A stretch of 64,000 nucleotides of DNA from Cupriavidus pauculus (GTDB taxonomy: Bacteria > Pseudomonadota > Gammaproteobacteria > Burkholderiales > Burkholderiaceae): the NCBI RefSeq assembly GCF_003854935.1, contig NZ_CP033970.1, positions 1,798,001-1,862,000 of the forward strand, read 5' to 3'. Positions within the stretch are counted from its first letter, which is position 1. The number at the start of each line of letters is the position of its first letter. The notes below the pieces were generated by a model. It saw only the letters and a program-made list of their open reading frames with translations, ran no database searches and was not told the DNA's origin. This document shows, in pieces, positions 1 through 7,924 of this stretch. A program made the translations under genes and the position numbers.

Positions 1-1
1 C

Positions 2-643
2 TTGGGGCCGATGCTGCAAGGCGCTGACGCCATCGTGCATTTTGCGGGCTATCCGCGTGAAGCCGCGTGGGACGTAATTCTGCCGGCCAACGTGGCGGGC
101 GTGGCGAACCTTTGGGAAGCGGCCCGCGCGGCCGGCGTGCGCCGCATCGTCTATGCGAGTTCCAACCATGCGGTCGGCATGTATCCCCGCTCGGTCATCA
201 TCGGGAGCAACGATGCGGCGCGTCCGGACTCGCGTTATGGCGTGTCGAAGGTGTTCATGGAGGCCGTGGCCAGCCTCTATGCGCAGAAATTCGGCATCAG
301 GGCCTTCGGCATGCGTATCGGCCATTGCTCCGATGCGCCGCTGGATGCCCGCATGCTGTCGCACTGGATCAGCCCGCGCGATCTGGCGCAACTGGTGCGC
401 GTCGGCCTGACGGCGGCGTTCGATGAGGCCCTGGTCTACGGCGCGTCCCACAATTCGCTGACGTGGTGGGACAACTCGCGTGCCTACGCGCTGGGCTATG
501 CGCCGCAGGACTCGGCCGATGCCTATGCCGAGGCGCTGCGCGGCAAGACATCCCAGGACCCGGTGGCGGAGTTCTACCAGGGCGGCAGCTTTGCCGCGGA
601 GGAGTACGACGGTGATCGTTCGGCATTCGACGCGCCTCGTTGA
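2..643 (+). CDS. udh: Uronate dehydrogenase-like NAD-dependent epimerase/dehydratase, 5' end cut by window
   Basis: Short-chain (extended SDR) oxidoreductase that resembles uronate dehydrogenases, which oxidise galacturonate or glucuronate to the aldarolactone with NAD in the cytoplasm. The visible 213 residues lack the N-terminal Rossmann glycine motif because the gene starts left of the window. What remains shows the AIVHFAGYP segment, YASSNHAVGMYPR, the catalytic YGVSK pair (Tyr/Lys), RIGHC, and a C-terminal WWDNSRAYALGY stretch, an order typical of uronate dehydrogenases. The 3' end overlaps the start of the lactonase gene by 32 bases, so the two are translationally coupled; lactonase is the expected next enzyme. 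The substrate is inferred, and a general NAD-dependent epimerase is the alternative. Confidence 0.8.
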   Translation: MGPMLQGADAIVHFAGYPREAAWDVILPANVAGVANLWEAARAAGVRRIVYASSNHAVGMYPRSVIIGSNDAARPDSRYGVSKVFMEAVASLYAQKFGIRAFGMRIGHCSDAPLDARMLSHWISPRDLAQLVRVGLTAAFDEALVYGASHNSLTWWDNSRAYALGYAPQDSADAYAEALRGKTSQDPVAEFYQGGSFAAEEYDGDRSAFDAPR

Positions 644-1541
644 AGTCCGCGAACGGCGTACCGCCGACGGGCTGCACCTGCGGGAATTCCGCGTGGGCAA
701 CCGCGTTGGCGAGTGTCCGGTGTGGGATGCCGGTCAGCTCGCGTGGATCGATGTGCGCGCGCCAGCCTTCCATGTGCTGGACCCGCGCACGCGGCTGATG
801 ACCACCTGGCATCTCGACAAACCCGTCGGCGCGCACTGCCGGCGCGTTGACGGCCGCATCGTGCTGGCGCTCAGCGACGAACTGGCCGTGCTGGACCCGG
901 TCACCGGCAAGCTCCGCACCGTGGCGCATCCCGAGCCGGACCGGCCGGGCAACCGCCTGAACGAGGGGCGGGTATCGCCCTGTGGCAACTGGTTCCTGTT
1001 CGGCTCGATGGACGACACCGGGGCGCGCCAGCCCACGGGTCGCATCCATGCGCTGCATGCGTCCGGCCGCTGCCATGTCGTGCACGATGGCCTATACATC
1101 GCCAACGGCTTCGCATGGGCGGCCGACGCGCAAACGTTCTACTTCTCCGACAGCCTCGCCGGCGTGGTCTATCGGGCGCGATGGCAGGCCGATACGGGGA
1201 CGCTCGACGCCATCGCGCCGTGGATCAAGGCCGGCGAGCAGGAAGGGCGGCCCGATGGCGCCTTTGTGGACGACGCCGGCAACTACTGGTCGGCAGGCGT
1301 GTCGGCCGGGCGCCTCAACGTCTATGCGCCTGGCGATGGGGCGCGGCGCTTCACCGTGGCGCTGCCATGCCAGGCGCCCAGCATGCCGTGCCCGGGGCCG
1401 GACGGCTCGGTGTTCGTGACATCGCTGGTCCGCCCGCAATGGCAGCCCGATGACATCCGTCCCGAAGATGGCCAACTGTTCCAACTGATGGACGTGCTGC
1501 ACACCGGCGCACGGCCGTCGCCCCGCCTTTCCATTCTCTAG
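612..1541 (+). CDS. SMP-30/gluconolactonase family lactonase
   Basis: A six-bladed beta-propeller lactonase of the SMP-30/regucalcin family, about 309 residues, normally a metal-dependent hydrolase of sugar lactones. Recognisable pieces are GECPVWD near the N-terminus (metal-binding Glu), RPGNRLNEGRVSPCGNW, YIANGFAWAAD and PDGAFVDDAGNYWSA (metal/active-site Asn and Asp blades). I chose GTG at 612 because GGAGGAG at 598-604 sits seven bases upstream and the homologous region starts just after it; a longer open frame to 480 lies inside the upstream gene. With the uronate-dehydrogenase-like gene it would form the oxidative uronate route, hydrolysing the aldarolactone. Substrate not proven. Confidence 0.85.
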   Translation: MIVRHSTRLVEVRERRTADGLHLREFRVGNRVGECPVWDAGQLAWIDVRAPAFHVLDPRTRLMTTWHLDKPVGAHCRRVDGRIVLALSDELAVLDPVTGKLRTVAHPEPDRPGNRLNEGRVSPCGNWFLFGSMDDTGARQPTGRIHALHASGRCHVVHDGLYIANGFAWAADAQTFYFSDSLAGVVYRARWQADTGTLDAIAPWIKAGEQEGRPDGAFVDDAGNYWSAGVSAGRLNVYAPGDGARRFTVALPCQAPSMPCPGPDGSVFVTSLVRPQWQPDDIRPEDGQLFQLMDVLHTGARPSPRLSIL

Positions 1542-1645
1542 GAGCTTTTATCGCCCAGCTATCCCAGGCACGCGTGCATGAATTATGGATTATCCAAAAT
1601 TCATGCCGCAGCAGGTCACGTTGAACAAACCCAAAGAGGAGACAC

Positions 1646-3397
1646 ATGTACCAACGAAACTTGACCCAACTCGCCAGCCTTGTCGCAGTGGCAGCGCTGA
1701 CCGCCGTCATGGCCGGCTGCGGGGGCGACGACTCCCCGGCATCGGCTGGCACACCGCCAACCAGTTCCCCCACGGCGCCACCGCCGGCCAATTCACCCAC
1801 CCAGCCCGGCCCGACGCCGTCCATCAATCCGCCGGTCAGCGCCGAAACCCGCGCCATTCTCGATGCGGACCCGGCCAGCTACGCCGCCTTGCAGCCGGTG
1901 GCCGCCAGCGGCTACACGCAGCTTGGCCGCATCAAGCCGCGTACCACGATGGAACTCAAGGCCCAGGGCCTGAGCAGCACGCTGATGATCGGCGGCGAGA
2001 CCACCGACCGCGACTTCAGCGTGTTCTCGAACTGGCGCGAGTACCTGAATCCGCTCGGGACGACAAAGGTGCGCGTCCAGTCGGGCTGGAACGACATCGA
2101 ACAAACCATCACCACGCCCGCCACCTACAACTTCGCCAAACTCGACGAAATCGTCGACGGCGCCATCGCGCAGGGGCAGGCGCCGCTGGTCTTCCTGGGC
2201 TATGGCAACGTGCGTCCCGGCTGCACCGACTGCGGCACCGCAAGCCTGGGCGGCGCGTTTCCGACCGGCGAAGGCAAGGAGCGCTTCCTGAACTTCGTGG
2301 CCGCCACGGTCATGCGCTACAAGGACAAGGTGAACGACTGGCAGATCTGGAACGAGCCCACCAAGGACCTGGACACCTACAAGACGCTCATCGTCGAGAC
2401 CGCCAGGCTGATCAAGCGCATCCAGCCCGAGGCCAAGCTGACGATCGGGTCGTGGTACACGGTGCACTACGTGCTGGGCTGCCTGGAAAACTGCAATGAC
2501 AGCGCCGCGAACCAGGAGGCGCGCAACTACATCCTGACGTCGCTGAAGTACTTCTACGACAACAAGGGGCCGAGCGTGCCGAGCGGGGACGTCTACGTGG
2601 CGTTCCACCCCTACACGACCGCCGTGGATTACGACCACTCGGCCTGGGACAAGCAGAGCATGGACAACTTCCTGGCACTGGTGGCGGGCTACGGCTTCCG
2701 CGTGCGCATGGACGAGAACGGCGCCCCGTCCACCCCGTGCAACACCTACGCGATGTGCAACCAGGGCGCGCTGGTCTGGACCGAGAAGAACCAGGCGAAG
2801 TACAACTTGCGCCGGGTGCTGGGCGACCTGGCCCGCGGCATCGAGACCAGCATGTTCACGATCACCGACCTGCACTACAACGACGCCAAGAACACCAAGG
2901 GGCTGCTTACCACCGGCGTCTGGGACCCGAACAACGATTCGCCGTTCCTGAATGGCGACCAGCGCGTCCACGGCAAGAAGATCGCCTACGGCGCGTTCCA
3001 GAACGTCACGGCCCTGTTCGACAACCGCATGCAGCCCGTACCGGATCACGGCTGCGTGGCGCCGGCCGGCTATACCGCCCACGCCTGGAAGCAGACCAGG
3101 AACGGCGCGGCCTCCACGGTCATCGGCGTCTGGAAGATGACGAAGTTGCCTGTGGCCGACGACGCGGAGCCGCGTGCCGTGGTGCAGGTTACCTGCAGCA
3201 AGATCGGCTTCACCGAAATGGCCGCTGCCGGCAGCCAGCCGCGCTATGTCGACATGATGGACGGCAGGGTCTATGCAGTGCCGGCTGGTGGCATCGCCGC
3301 CAACAGTCCGAACACCGTGACGTTCTCCGTGCCGGTTGCAGACTGGCCGGTGCTGATCGCCGACGCGTCGGTCGTGCCGCAGGCTGCCCTGCGCTGA
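1646..3397 (+). CDS. Secreted glycoside hydrolase-like lipoprotein (clan GH-A fold)
   Basis: A 583-residue exported protein. The N-terminus has a basic start, a hydrophobic stretch and a lipobox-like MAGC with Cys25, so it should be a lipoprotein. A Pro/Ser/Thr-rich linker covers about residues 28-65. The catalytic part looks like a (beta/alpha)8 glycosidase: WQIWNEP puts the probable acid/base at Glu237 and RVRMDENG puts a probable nucleophile at Glu357, the NEP-then-Glu order of clan A (GH39/GH5-like). Several Cys pairs fit an exported protein. Start supported by AAAGAGGAGACAC just before the ATG. The substrate polysaccharide is unknown; its place after sugar-acid genes suggests plant or uronic-acid-containing glycans, which is inference. 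Confidence 0.7.
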   Translation: MYQRNLTQLASLVAVAALTAVMAGCGGDDSPASAGTPPTSSPTAPPPANSPTQPGPTPSINPPVSAETRAILDADPASYAALQPVAASGYTQLGRIKPRTTMELKAQGLSSTLMIGGETTDRDFSVFSNWREYLNPLGTTKVRVQSGWNDIEQTITTPATYNFAKLDEIVDGAIAQGQAPLVFLGYGNVRPGCTDCGTASLGGAFPTGEGKERFLNFVAATVMRYKDKVNDWQIWNEPTKDLDTYKTLIVETARLIKRIQPEAKLTIGSWYTVHYVLGCLENCNDSAANQEARNYILTSLKYFYDNKGPSVPSGDVYVAFHPYTTAVDYDHSAWDKQSMDNFLALVAGYGFRVRMDENGAPSTPCNTYAMCNQGALVWTEKNQAKYNLRRVLGDLARGIETSMFTITDLHYNDAKNTKGLLTTGVWDPNNDSPFLNGDQRVHGKKIAYGAFQNVTALFDNRMQPVPDHGCVAPAGYTAHAWKQTRNGAASTVIGVWKMTKLPVADDAEPRAVVQVTCSKIGFTEMAAAGSQPRYVDMMDGRVYAVPAGGIAANSPNTVTFSVPVADWPVLIADASVVPQAALR

Positions 3398-3420
3398 GCG
3401 CCCAGGGACGCCAGCCCGCT

Positions 3421-3933
3421 TCAGTTCCGGCGGGCCGGCGCCGCCGACAGAAACCCCAGAATGCCGTCGACGATGGCGCCCTCGACGTTTCGGGCGTCCT
3501 TGCCGTCCACGGTTTCCAGCACGGCGGCGTGCACCAGCGCCTCCGTCATCTTGATCGTCATCCAGGCTGCCATGTCCAGGTCGTCGTGGCGCAACGCGGC
3601 ACGATGCCGGTGCAGCAGCTCGACCACGTGGCGATGGATGCGATCCCCGGCCGCGCCCATGTTGGCCTCCAGCAGCGGCCGTTCCCTTTCCAGCAGACGA
3701 TGCAGTTCGGGCTCCACCTCATGCGCGGCCATGGTGGCGCGGATCAGGCTGGCAACCGCCCCCGGCAGGCCCTCTCCATGGGGCGCGGCCAGCACGGCTT
3801 CGATCGACTCGGCCATCTCGGTGGCGTGCCGCTGGTGCAGCGCGGCCAGCAGCGACGCCTTGTTGGGAAAGTACTGGTAGAGCGATATATTCCCATGTCG
3901 ATCGGCACAGTCAAACACGGGGCATGGCCCCAA
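3421..3933 (-). pseudogene. TetR-family regulator lacking most of its DNA-binding domain
   Basis: Reading on the minus strand, the recognisable TetR homology starts only at ISLYQYFPNKASLL (last turn of the HTH and helix 4) and continues through a complete ligand-binding core to the stop. The first 40-45 residues usual for the family are missing; the 15 residues ahead of the homology do not look like an HTH, and the NADH-dehydrogenase-like gene begins 17 bases beyond. I therefore read it as a 5'-deleted relic rather than a working repressor. Divergent placement suggests it once controlled the neighbouring flavoprotein gene. A start hidden in another frame was looked for in 3890-3950 and not found. 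Confidence 0.65.
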
Positions 3934-3950
3934 ACAGCGAGGAAACTCAC

Positions 3951-5186
3951 GTGAAGGAAATCGTAGTCATCGGTGGGGGCTTTGCCGGGCTGTGGGCGGC
4001 TGCGGCGGCGGCGCGCATGGCGCAAGAACTGGACAAGGCCGTCCAGATCACGCTGGTCAATCGGGACGATCAGCACAGCATCCGCGTGCGCAACTATGAG
4101 GATGACCTGGCTGCCACGCTGGTGCCGCTGCACGACGTGCTGGACCCGATCGGCGTGGCGCTGCAGGTGGGCATCGTGGCCGATATCGATCCCAGGGCGC
4201 GGTCCGTGGCCATCGAGCGCGATGGCCGGACGATCTTGAAGCACTATGACAAGCTGATCCTGGCAAGCGGCAGCAAGCTCGTCCGCCCGCAGATCGCGGC
4301 CGTGGATGTCTGTTCGTTCGACGTCGACACCTACGCGGAGGCCCGCCGCCTGCAGGACCACATCGCCGCGCTGACGGGCCGTGCACCGTCTCCCGGCCAG
4401 TGGACGGCCGTGGTGGTTGGTTCCGGCGCCACGGGCGTGGAACTGGCCTGCGAGCTGCCGGCGCGCCTGCGGGCCGTGGCCGTGGCTGCCGGCCAGCCCG
4501 ATGCGGCCCGGCAAGTGCGCGTGATCCTGGTCGACAGTGGCGCCCGGATCGCCGGCCACCTTGGCGGCGCCCAGCCCGTGATCGAGCAGACCTGCCGGCA
4601 ACTGGGCATCGAACTGCTGCCGGGCACAACGGTCAAGTCGCTGGACGCGCAAGGCCTGACACTGTCCGATGGCCGGCATCTGGACACGTCCACCGTGGTC
4701 TGGTGCGCCGGCATGCGTGCAAGCGAGCTGACCGCGTGTTTCGGTGCCGAGCGCGACGCGCAGGGCCGGCTGATGGTCGACGCCTACATGCGCGTGCAGG
4801 GCGTGGACGACGTGTACGCGGCGGGCGACGTCGCGCACGCGCTGATAGACGGCGTGCATCCGTCCGTCATGTCTTGCCAGCATGCCCGGCCGATGGGTCG
4901 CTACGCGGGCCACAACGCGGTGTGCGAACTGTTCGGCAAGGACCTTTTGGCGCTGAACATCGACTGGTACACCAACATCATCGACCTCGGCCCGGCTGGT
5001 GCCGTCTACGCCCAGGGCTGGAACCGCGAAGTGGTTGCCGTGGGCGAGCAGGCCAAGCAGACCAAGCAGGTCATCAACCGCGAACGCATCTATCCGCCCC
5101 GCAATGGCGTGCGTGCCGACATTCTCGCGGCGGCGTCTCCGGACCTGCAGCGGCCACCGGTGTTGCGTCCGCTGTCGGCGGTGTAG
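3951..5186 (+). CDS. NDH-2-like NAD(P)/FAD-dependent oxidoreductase
   Basis: A 411-residue two-dinucleotide-binding flavoprotein similar to type II NADH dehydrogenases and related disulfide-reductase-fold enzymes. The N-terminal VVIGGGFAGLWAA is the FAD Rossmann motif, VVVGSGATGVELACEL in the middle is the NAD(P)H motif, and VYAAGDVAHA near the C-terminus is the second FAD-contact motif. No transmembrane segment is obvious, so any membrane contact would be peripheral. GTG at 3951 is preferred to the ATG at 3924 because GAGGA at 3939-3943 is spaced seven bases and the homology starts immediately. It lies head to head with the truncated TetR relic. Confidence 0.8.
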   Translation: MKEIVVIGGGFAGLWAAAAAARMAQELDKAVQITLVNRDDQHSIRVRNYEDDLAATLVPLHDVLDPIGVALQVGIVADIDPRARSVAIERDGRTILKHYDKLILASGSKLVRPQIAAVDVCSFDVDTYAEARRLQDHIAALTGRAPSPGQWTAVVVGSGATGVELACELPARLRAVAVAAGQPDAARQVRVILVDSGARIAGHLGGAQPVIEQTCRQLGIELLPGTTVKSLDAQGLTLSDGRHLDTSTVVWCAGMRASELTACFGAERDAQGRLMVDAYMRVQGVDDVYAAGDVAHALIDGVHPSVMSCQHARPMGRYAGHNAVCELFGKDLLALNIDWYTNIIDLGPAGAVYAQGWNREVVAVGEQAKQTKQVINRERIYPPRNGVRADILAAASPDLQRPPVLRPLSAV

Positions 5187-6143
5187 TCACTGCGCGGCGT
5201 CGTCCGGTGCTTCGGTGTTGCGGATGAAGTCCGCCGGCACGTCCGGGCCCCACTGGTAGAGCGAGTCCTCGGGCGCGAAATCGCCGGCCGGCCAGGGGTG
5301 GTCGGCGGCGACGAAATCGATGTCGGCCGAGTACTCGTTGAACGATCCCCACGGGTCCTGCACGTAGTGGAAATAGTTCGAGCCGAGCACGTGGCGGCCC
5401 GTCCCCCAGCCCCGCGTGTACCCGGCGGCCGCCATTTGCGCCGCGCCTTGCCCCACCATGTCGAGGTCGCGGACATCCCACGCGGCGTGGTGCCAGCCGC
5501 GGGCGGTGCTTTTGGCGAACGCCACCAGGTGATGGTCGCTGCCGTGCGGGGCGTGCGTGAATGCGATGATGTCCAGCGACTTATCGGACAGCCGCAACCC
5601 GATGGCGCGTGCGTAGAAATCGACCGCCCGCAGCACATCGGGCGTGAACAGCAGCACGTGTGACAGCCGCTCCGGATGGACGGTCTGCACCTGCGAGCGC
5701 ACCACGGCGCCACGCGCATTGGCGCCAGCGCCCACGGTCACGTGCGGCGCTTTGGCGCTGGGGCTGGTCTTGGGACCCACCCGCACCTGCAGCAGATTGC
5801 CGTCCGGATCGTGGAACCACAGACCTTCCGGGTCCGCACCGGGCGGGGGGCTGGCGAGCGTGGCGCCGGATGCGTGGACCTGGCGCGCCAGCGTGTCGAT
5901 ATCGCGCGCGTAGCCATTGAAGCTCAGGTAGGCGAGGGACTTGGTGGAAGCCGGCAGGATGCGCGCCCAGCGGTGTCCGTCGGCCGCGTGCAGGGCCAGC
6001 TCGGCGCCACCGGCGGGCTCCCTGACGTCGAGCCCGAACGCGCGGTAGAAGCGGGCGGCGTCGGCAAGGGAGGGCACGTTCAGCGCGAAATGGTCGATCG
6101 AATGGACGGCCGCGCGGGCCCCCGCCACCTGTGTATCGGGCAT
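5187..6143 (-). CDS. VOC-family extradiol ring-cleavage dioxygenase (BphC-like)
   Basis: A 318-residue two-module vicinal-oxygen-chelate protein of the type I extradiol dioxygenase class, which opens catechol-type rings using Fe(II). The catalytic module is the C-terminal one: His162 (RLSHVLLF), His218/219 (GWHHAAWDV) and Glu270 (SFNEYSAD) give the two-His-one-Glu metal triad. The N-terminal module (SIDHFALNVPSLADAARFY) is the non-catalytic repeat. Start at 6143 is preceded by CGGAGACAGTC. It is transcribed with the upstream FAH-family gene, 66 bases apart with a hairpin between, so cleavage and hydrolysis of the product would be coupled. Substrate unknown. Confidence 0.8.
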   Translation of the reverse strand: MPDTQVAGARAAVHSIDHFALNVPSLADAARFYRAFGLDVREPAGGAELALHAADGHRWARILPASTKSLAYLSFNGYARDIDTLARQVHASGATLASPPPGADPEGLWFHDPDGNLLQVRVGPKTSPSAKAPHVTVGAGANARGAVVRSQVQTVHPERLSHVLLFTPDVLRAVDFYARAIGLRLSDKSLDIIAFTHAPHGSDHHLVAFAKSTARGWHHAAWDVRDLDMVGQGAAQMAAAGYTRGWGTGRHVLGSNYFHYVQDPWGSFNEYSADIDFVAADHPWPAGDFAPEDSLYQWGPDVPADFIRNTEAPDDAAQ

Positions 6144-6159
6144 GACTGTCTCCGGGATT

Positions 6160-6185
6160 GGCCGCCGGCGCGTACGCTGGCGGCC
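6160..6185 (-). other. Intercistronic hairpin between FAH and extradiol dioxygenase genes
   Basis: GGCCGCC (6160-6166) pairs with GGCGGCC (6179-6185), continued by a wobble and GCG/CGC around a CGTA loop, giving an 11-bp stem. There is no U-tract after it in the direction of transcription, so it looks more like an mRNA processing or stability element, or a partial terminator, than a strong terminator. Confidence 0.4.
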
Positions 6186-6209
6186 TGTTCTACATGCGCT
6201 GGCGGCGGG

Positions 6210-7055
6210 TTACTTTGCTTCGTCGACGATCGGATTCGACAGCGTGCCGATCTTTTCCACGATCACCTCGCACACGTCGCCCTGTTTCATCAGCAGCTTG
6301 GGCTCGCGGGCCCAGCCAATGCCTGCCGGCGTGCCGGAGACGATCACGTCGCCCGCTTCCAGCGTGATGGCTTGCGAGATGATGGAAATCAGCGTCTCGA
6401 CGTCGAAGATCATGTCGTCGGTACTGGCCGACTGCACCACCTGGCCGTTCAGCTTCGTCTGCAACTGCAGGCCGCGCGCACCGGGCGGCAGTTCGTCGGC
6501 GGTCACGAGGTCCGGCCCGAAAGCGCCGGTACCGTCGAAGTTCTTGCCCACCGTCCACTGCGGGGCCTTGAACTGGTACTCGCGCACCGAGCCATCATTG
6601 AACAGCGAATAGCCCGCCACGTGCGACAGCGCGTCCTGCTTGCGGATATGGCGGCCGCCCTTGCCCAGCACCACGGCCACTTCGCCCTCGAAGTCCAGCC
6701 CGGCGCAGTCTTCCACGGCGGGCCGCACCAGCGGCTGCCCGTGTGCCACCAGGCTCGTGTGGACGCGGAAGAACAGCGTCGGGTAATCGGGCTGCTCGTA
6801 CGGGCTTTCCTTCGTGTGGTCGGCGTAGTTGAGCCCCACGCAGATGATCTTGGGCGGGCGCGACAGCGGCGGCAGCAGCTTGACCTCGCCAATGTCCAGC
6901 CATTCCCCGCCACTGGCCTGCGCGGCATGGGCCACCAGGTCCACGCCGCGCGCCAGCAGCGACTCCAGCGATTCGTCGCCCAGCACGCGGATCCTGCCGC
7001 CTTCCCGCACGCCCACCGCATGCTTGCCCTGAAATTCAACACTGACGAAACGCAT
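6210..7055 (-). CDS. Fumarylacetoacetate hydrolase family protein
   Basis: A 281-residue member of the FAH family, which hydrolyses or decarboxylates acylpyruvate-type ring-fission products with a divalent metal. Visible family features are ICVGLNYADHTKES, the metal-binding DFEGEVAVVLG segment, and GTGAFGPDLVTADE, with VSGTPAGIGW near the end. ATG at 7055 is preferred over the open frame to 7109: GGAGACTCCAGG precedes it and MRFVSVEFQGK matches a normal family start. It is the first gene of a two-gene transcript with the extradiol dioxygenase and lies divergent from a TetR regulator across a region full of TGAC/GTCA repeats, so that regulator probably controls it. Confidence 0.85.
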   Translation of the reverse strand: MRFVSVEFQGKHAVGVREGGRIRVLGDESLESLLARGVDLVAHAAQASGGEWLDIGEVKLLPPLSRPPKIICVGLNYADHTKESPYEQPDYPTLFFRVHTSLVAHGQPLVRPAVEDCAGLDFEGEVAVVLGKGGRHIRKQDALSHVAGYSLFNDGSVREYQFKAPQWTVGKNFDGTGAFGPDLVTADELPPGARGLQLQTKLNGQVVQSASTDDMIFDVETLISIISQAITLEAGDVIVSGTPAGIGWAREPKLLMKQGDVCEVIVEKIGTLSNPIVDEAK

Positions 7056-7077
7056 CCTGGAGTCTCCGGTTTTCATC

Positions 7078-7126
7078 TTGACGAACTTGTCAGGTAGAAT
7101 TCTAGTCAAGTTGACGAATTCATCAA
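7078..7126. promoter_or_regulatory. Cluster of TGAC/GTCA inverted repeats, probable TetR operators
   Basis: Three nested symmetries lie between the FAH gene and the TetR gene: TGAC-N6-GTCA at 7079-7092, a perfect GTCAA-G-TTGAC at 7105-7115, and TTGACGAATTCATCAA at 7111-7126 (14 of 16 symmetric). TTGACGAA itself is repeated directly at 7078 and 7111, 33 bases apart, about three helical turns. The position fits operators for the divergent TetR repressor. Binding is inferred. Confidence 0.55.
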
Positions 7127-7189
7127 TATGGAATTGACTAGGGGAAACCCGCGACGGTCGCGCTGCTAGAATCGAGCGCCATCCATGGA

Positions 7190-7915
7190 ATGACAGATAT
7201 GTCAGCTAAAAGCGAGATCGACGTACCCGAGTCGCCCACCGAAGACCACCGCACCCGGGTGGCGGCCATCCGGCGGGAGAACACCCGCAACCGGCTGATG
7301 GAGTCGGCCCTGGCCGTCTTTGCCGAAAAGGGCCCCGATGGCGCGATGATCGACGACTTCATCGCCGCCGCCGGGGTAGCGCGTGGCACGTTCTACAACT
7401 ATTTCCGTACCACGGGCGAGTTGCTGTCAGCGGTGGCGGGCGAGGTGAGCGACGAGGTGCTGGCCGTCATCGACCCCGTCGTGCGGCGGTTCGACGACCC
7501 GGCGATGCGCATGGCAGTGGGCTGCCGGCTCTACATGCATATGGCGATCCGCTACCCGCTGTGGGGCGCGTTCATCACGCGCGTGGGCACGCGGCGGGGT
7601 TCGCGGGGGCGCCTGCTGGACGCCTACATGACGCGCGACCTGGAGATCGGCATCGAGAGCGGCCGTTTTCCGATCGCGCAGGTGGACGTGGCGCGCGACC
7701 TGTCGCTGGGTGCGCTGGTGTATGGCATCGGCACGATGCTGCGGCCCGGCGCGGCCGCCGACTATCCCGAGCAGGTGATCCTGGCCATTCTCCGGGCGCT
7801 GGGATTGCCGGAAACGGAGGCCACGGCGTTTGCCTATGCGCCGTTGCCTGACACGCAGCCGCCGCAGGGCGTGATCTTCGAGCGGATTGCCGCGAATCCG
7901 CCAGCCGCGGACTGA
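7190..7915 (+). CDS. TetR/AcrR-family regulator
   Basis: A 241-residue one-component repressor. The N-terminal region reads DHRTRVAAIRRENTRNRL followed by the HTH, whose recognition part is AGVARGTFYNYF (about residues 61-72); the rest is a helical ligand-binding core. It shares the DHRTRVA lead-in and the (A/S)RGTFYxxF recognition helix with the regulators at 23092 and 24831, so the three look like paralogs. Two starts are possible, 7190 and 7199; no clear ribosome binding site separates them. The start codon lies inside a TGACA-N4-TGTCA palindrome, which suggests autorepression. It is divergent from the FAH/dioxygenase pair. Confidence 0.85.
   Translation: MTDMSAKSEIDVPESPTEDHRTRVAAIRRENTRNRLMESALAVFAEKGPDGAMIDDFIAAAGVARGTFYNYFRTTGELLSAVAGEVSDEVLAVIDPVVRRFDDPAMRMAVGCRLYMHMAIRYPLWGAFITRVGTRRGSRGRLLDAYMTRDLEIGIESGRFPIAQVDVARDLSLGALVYGIGTMLRPGAAADYPEQVILAILRALGLPETEATAFAYAPLPDTQPPQGVIFERIAANPPAAD
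7191..7204. promoter_or_regulatory. TGACA-GATA-TGTCA palindrome over the TetR start
   Basis: Perfect 5-bp inverted repeat with a four-base spacer, overlapping the first start codon of the TetR gene. It matches the TGACAGA..GTCA motif seen at 12990, 23781 and 25565, each beside related genes, so it is a probable operator of this TetR subfamily. Confidence 0.5.
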
Positions 7916-7924
7916 GCGTCGCGG

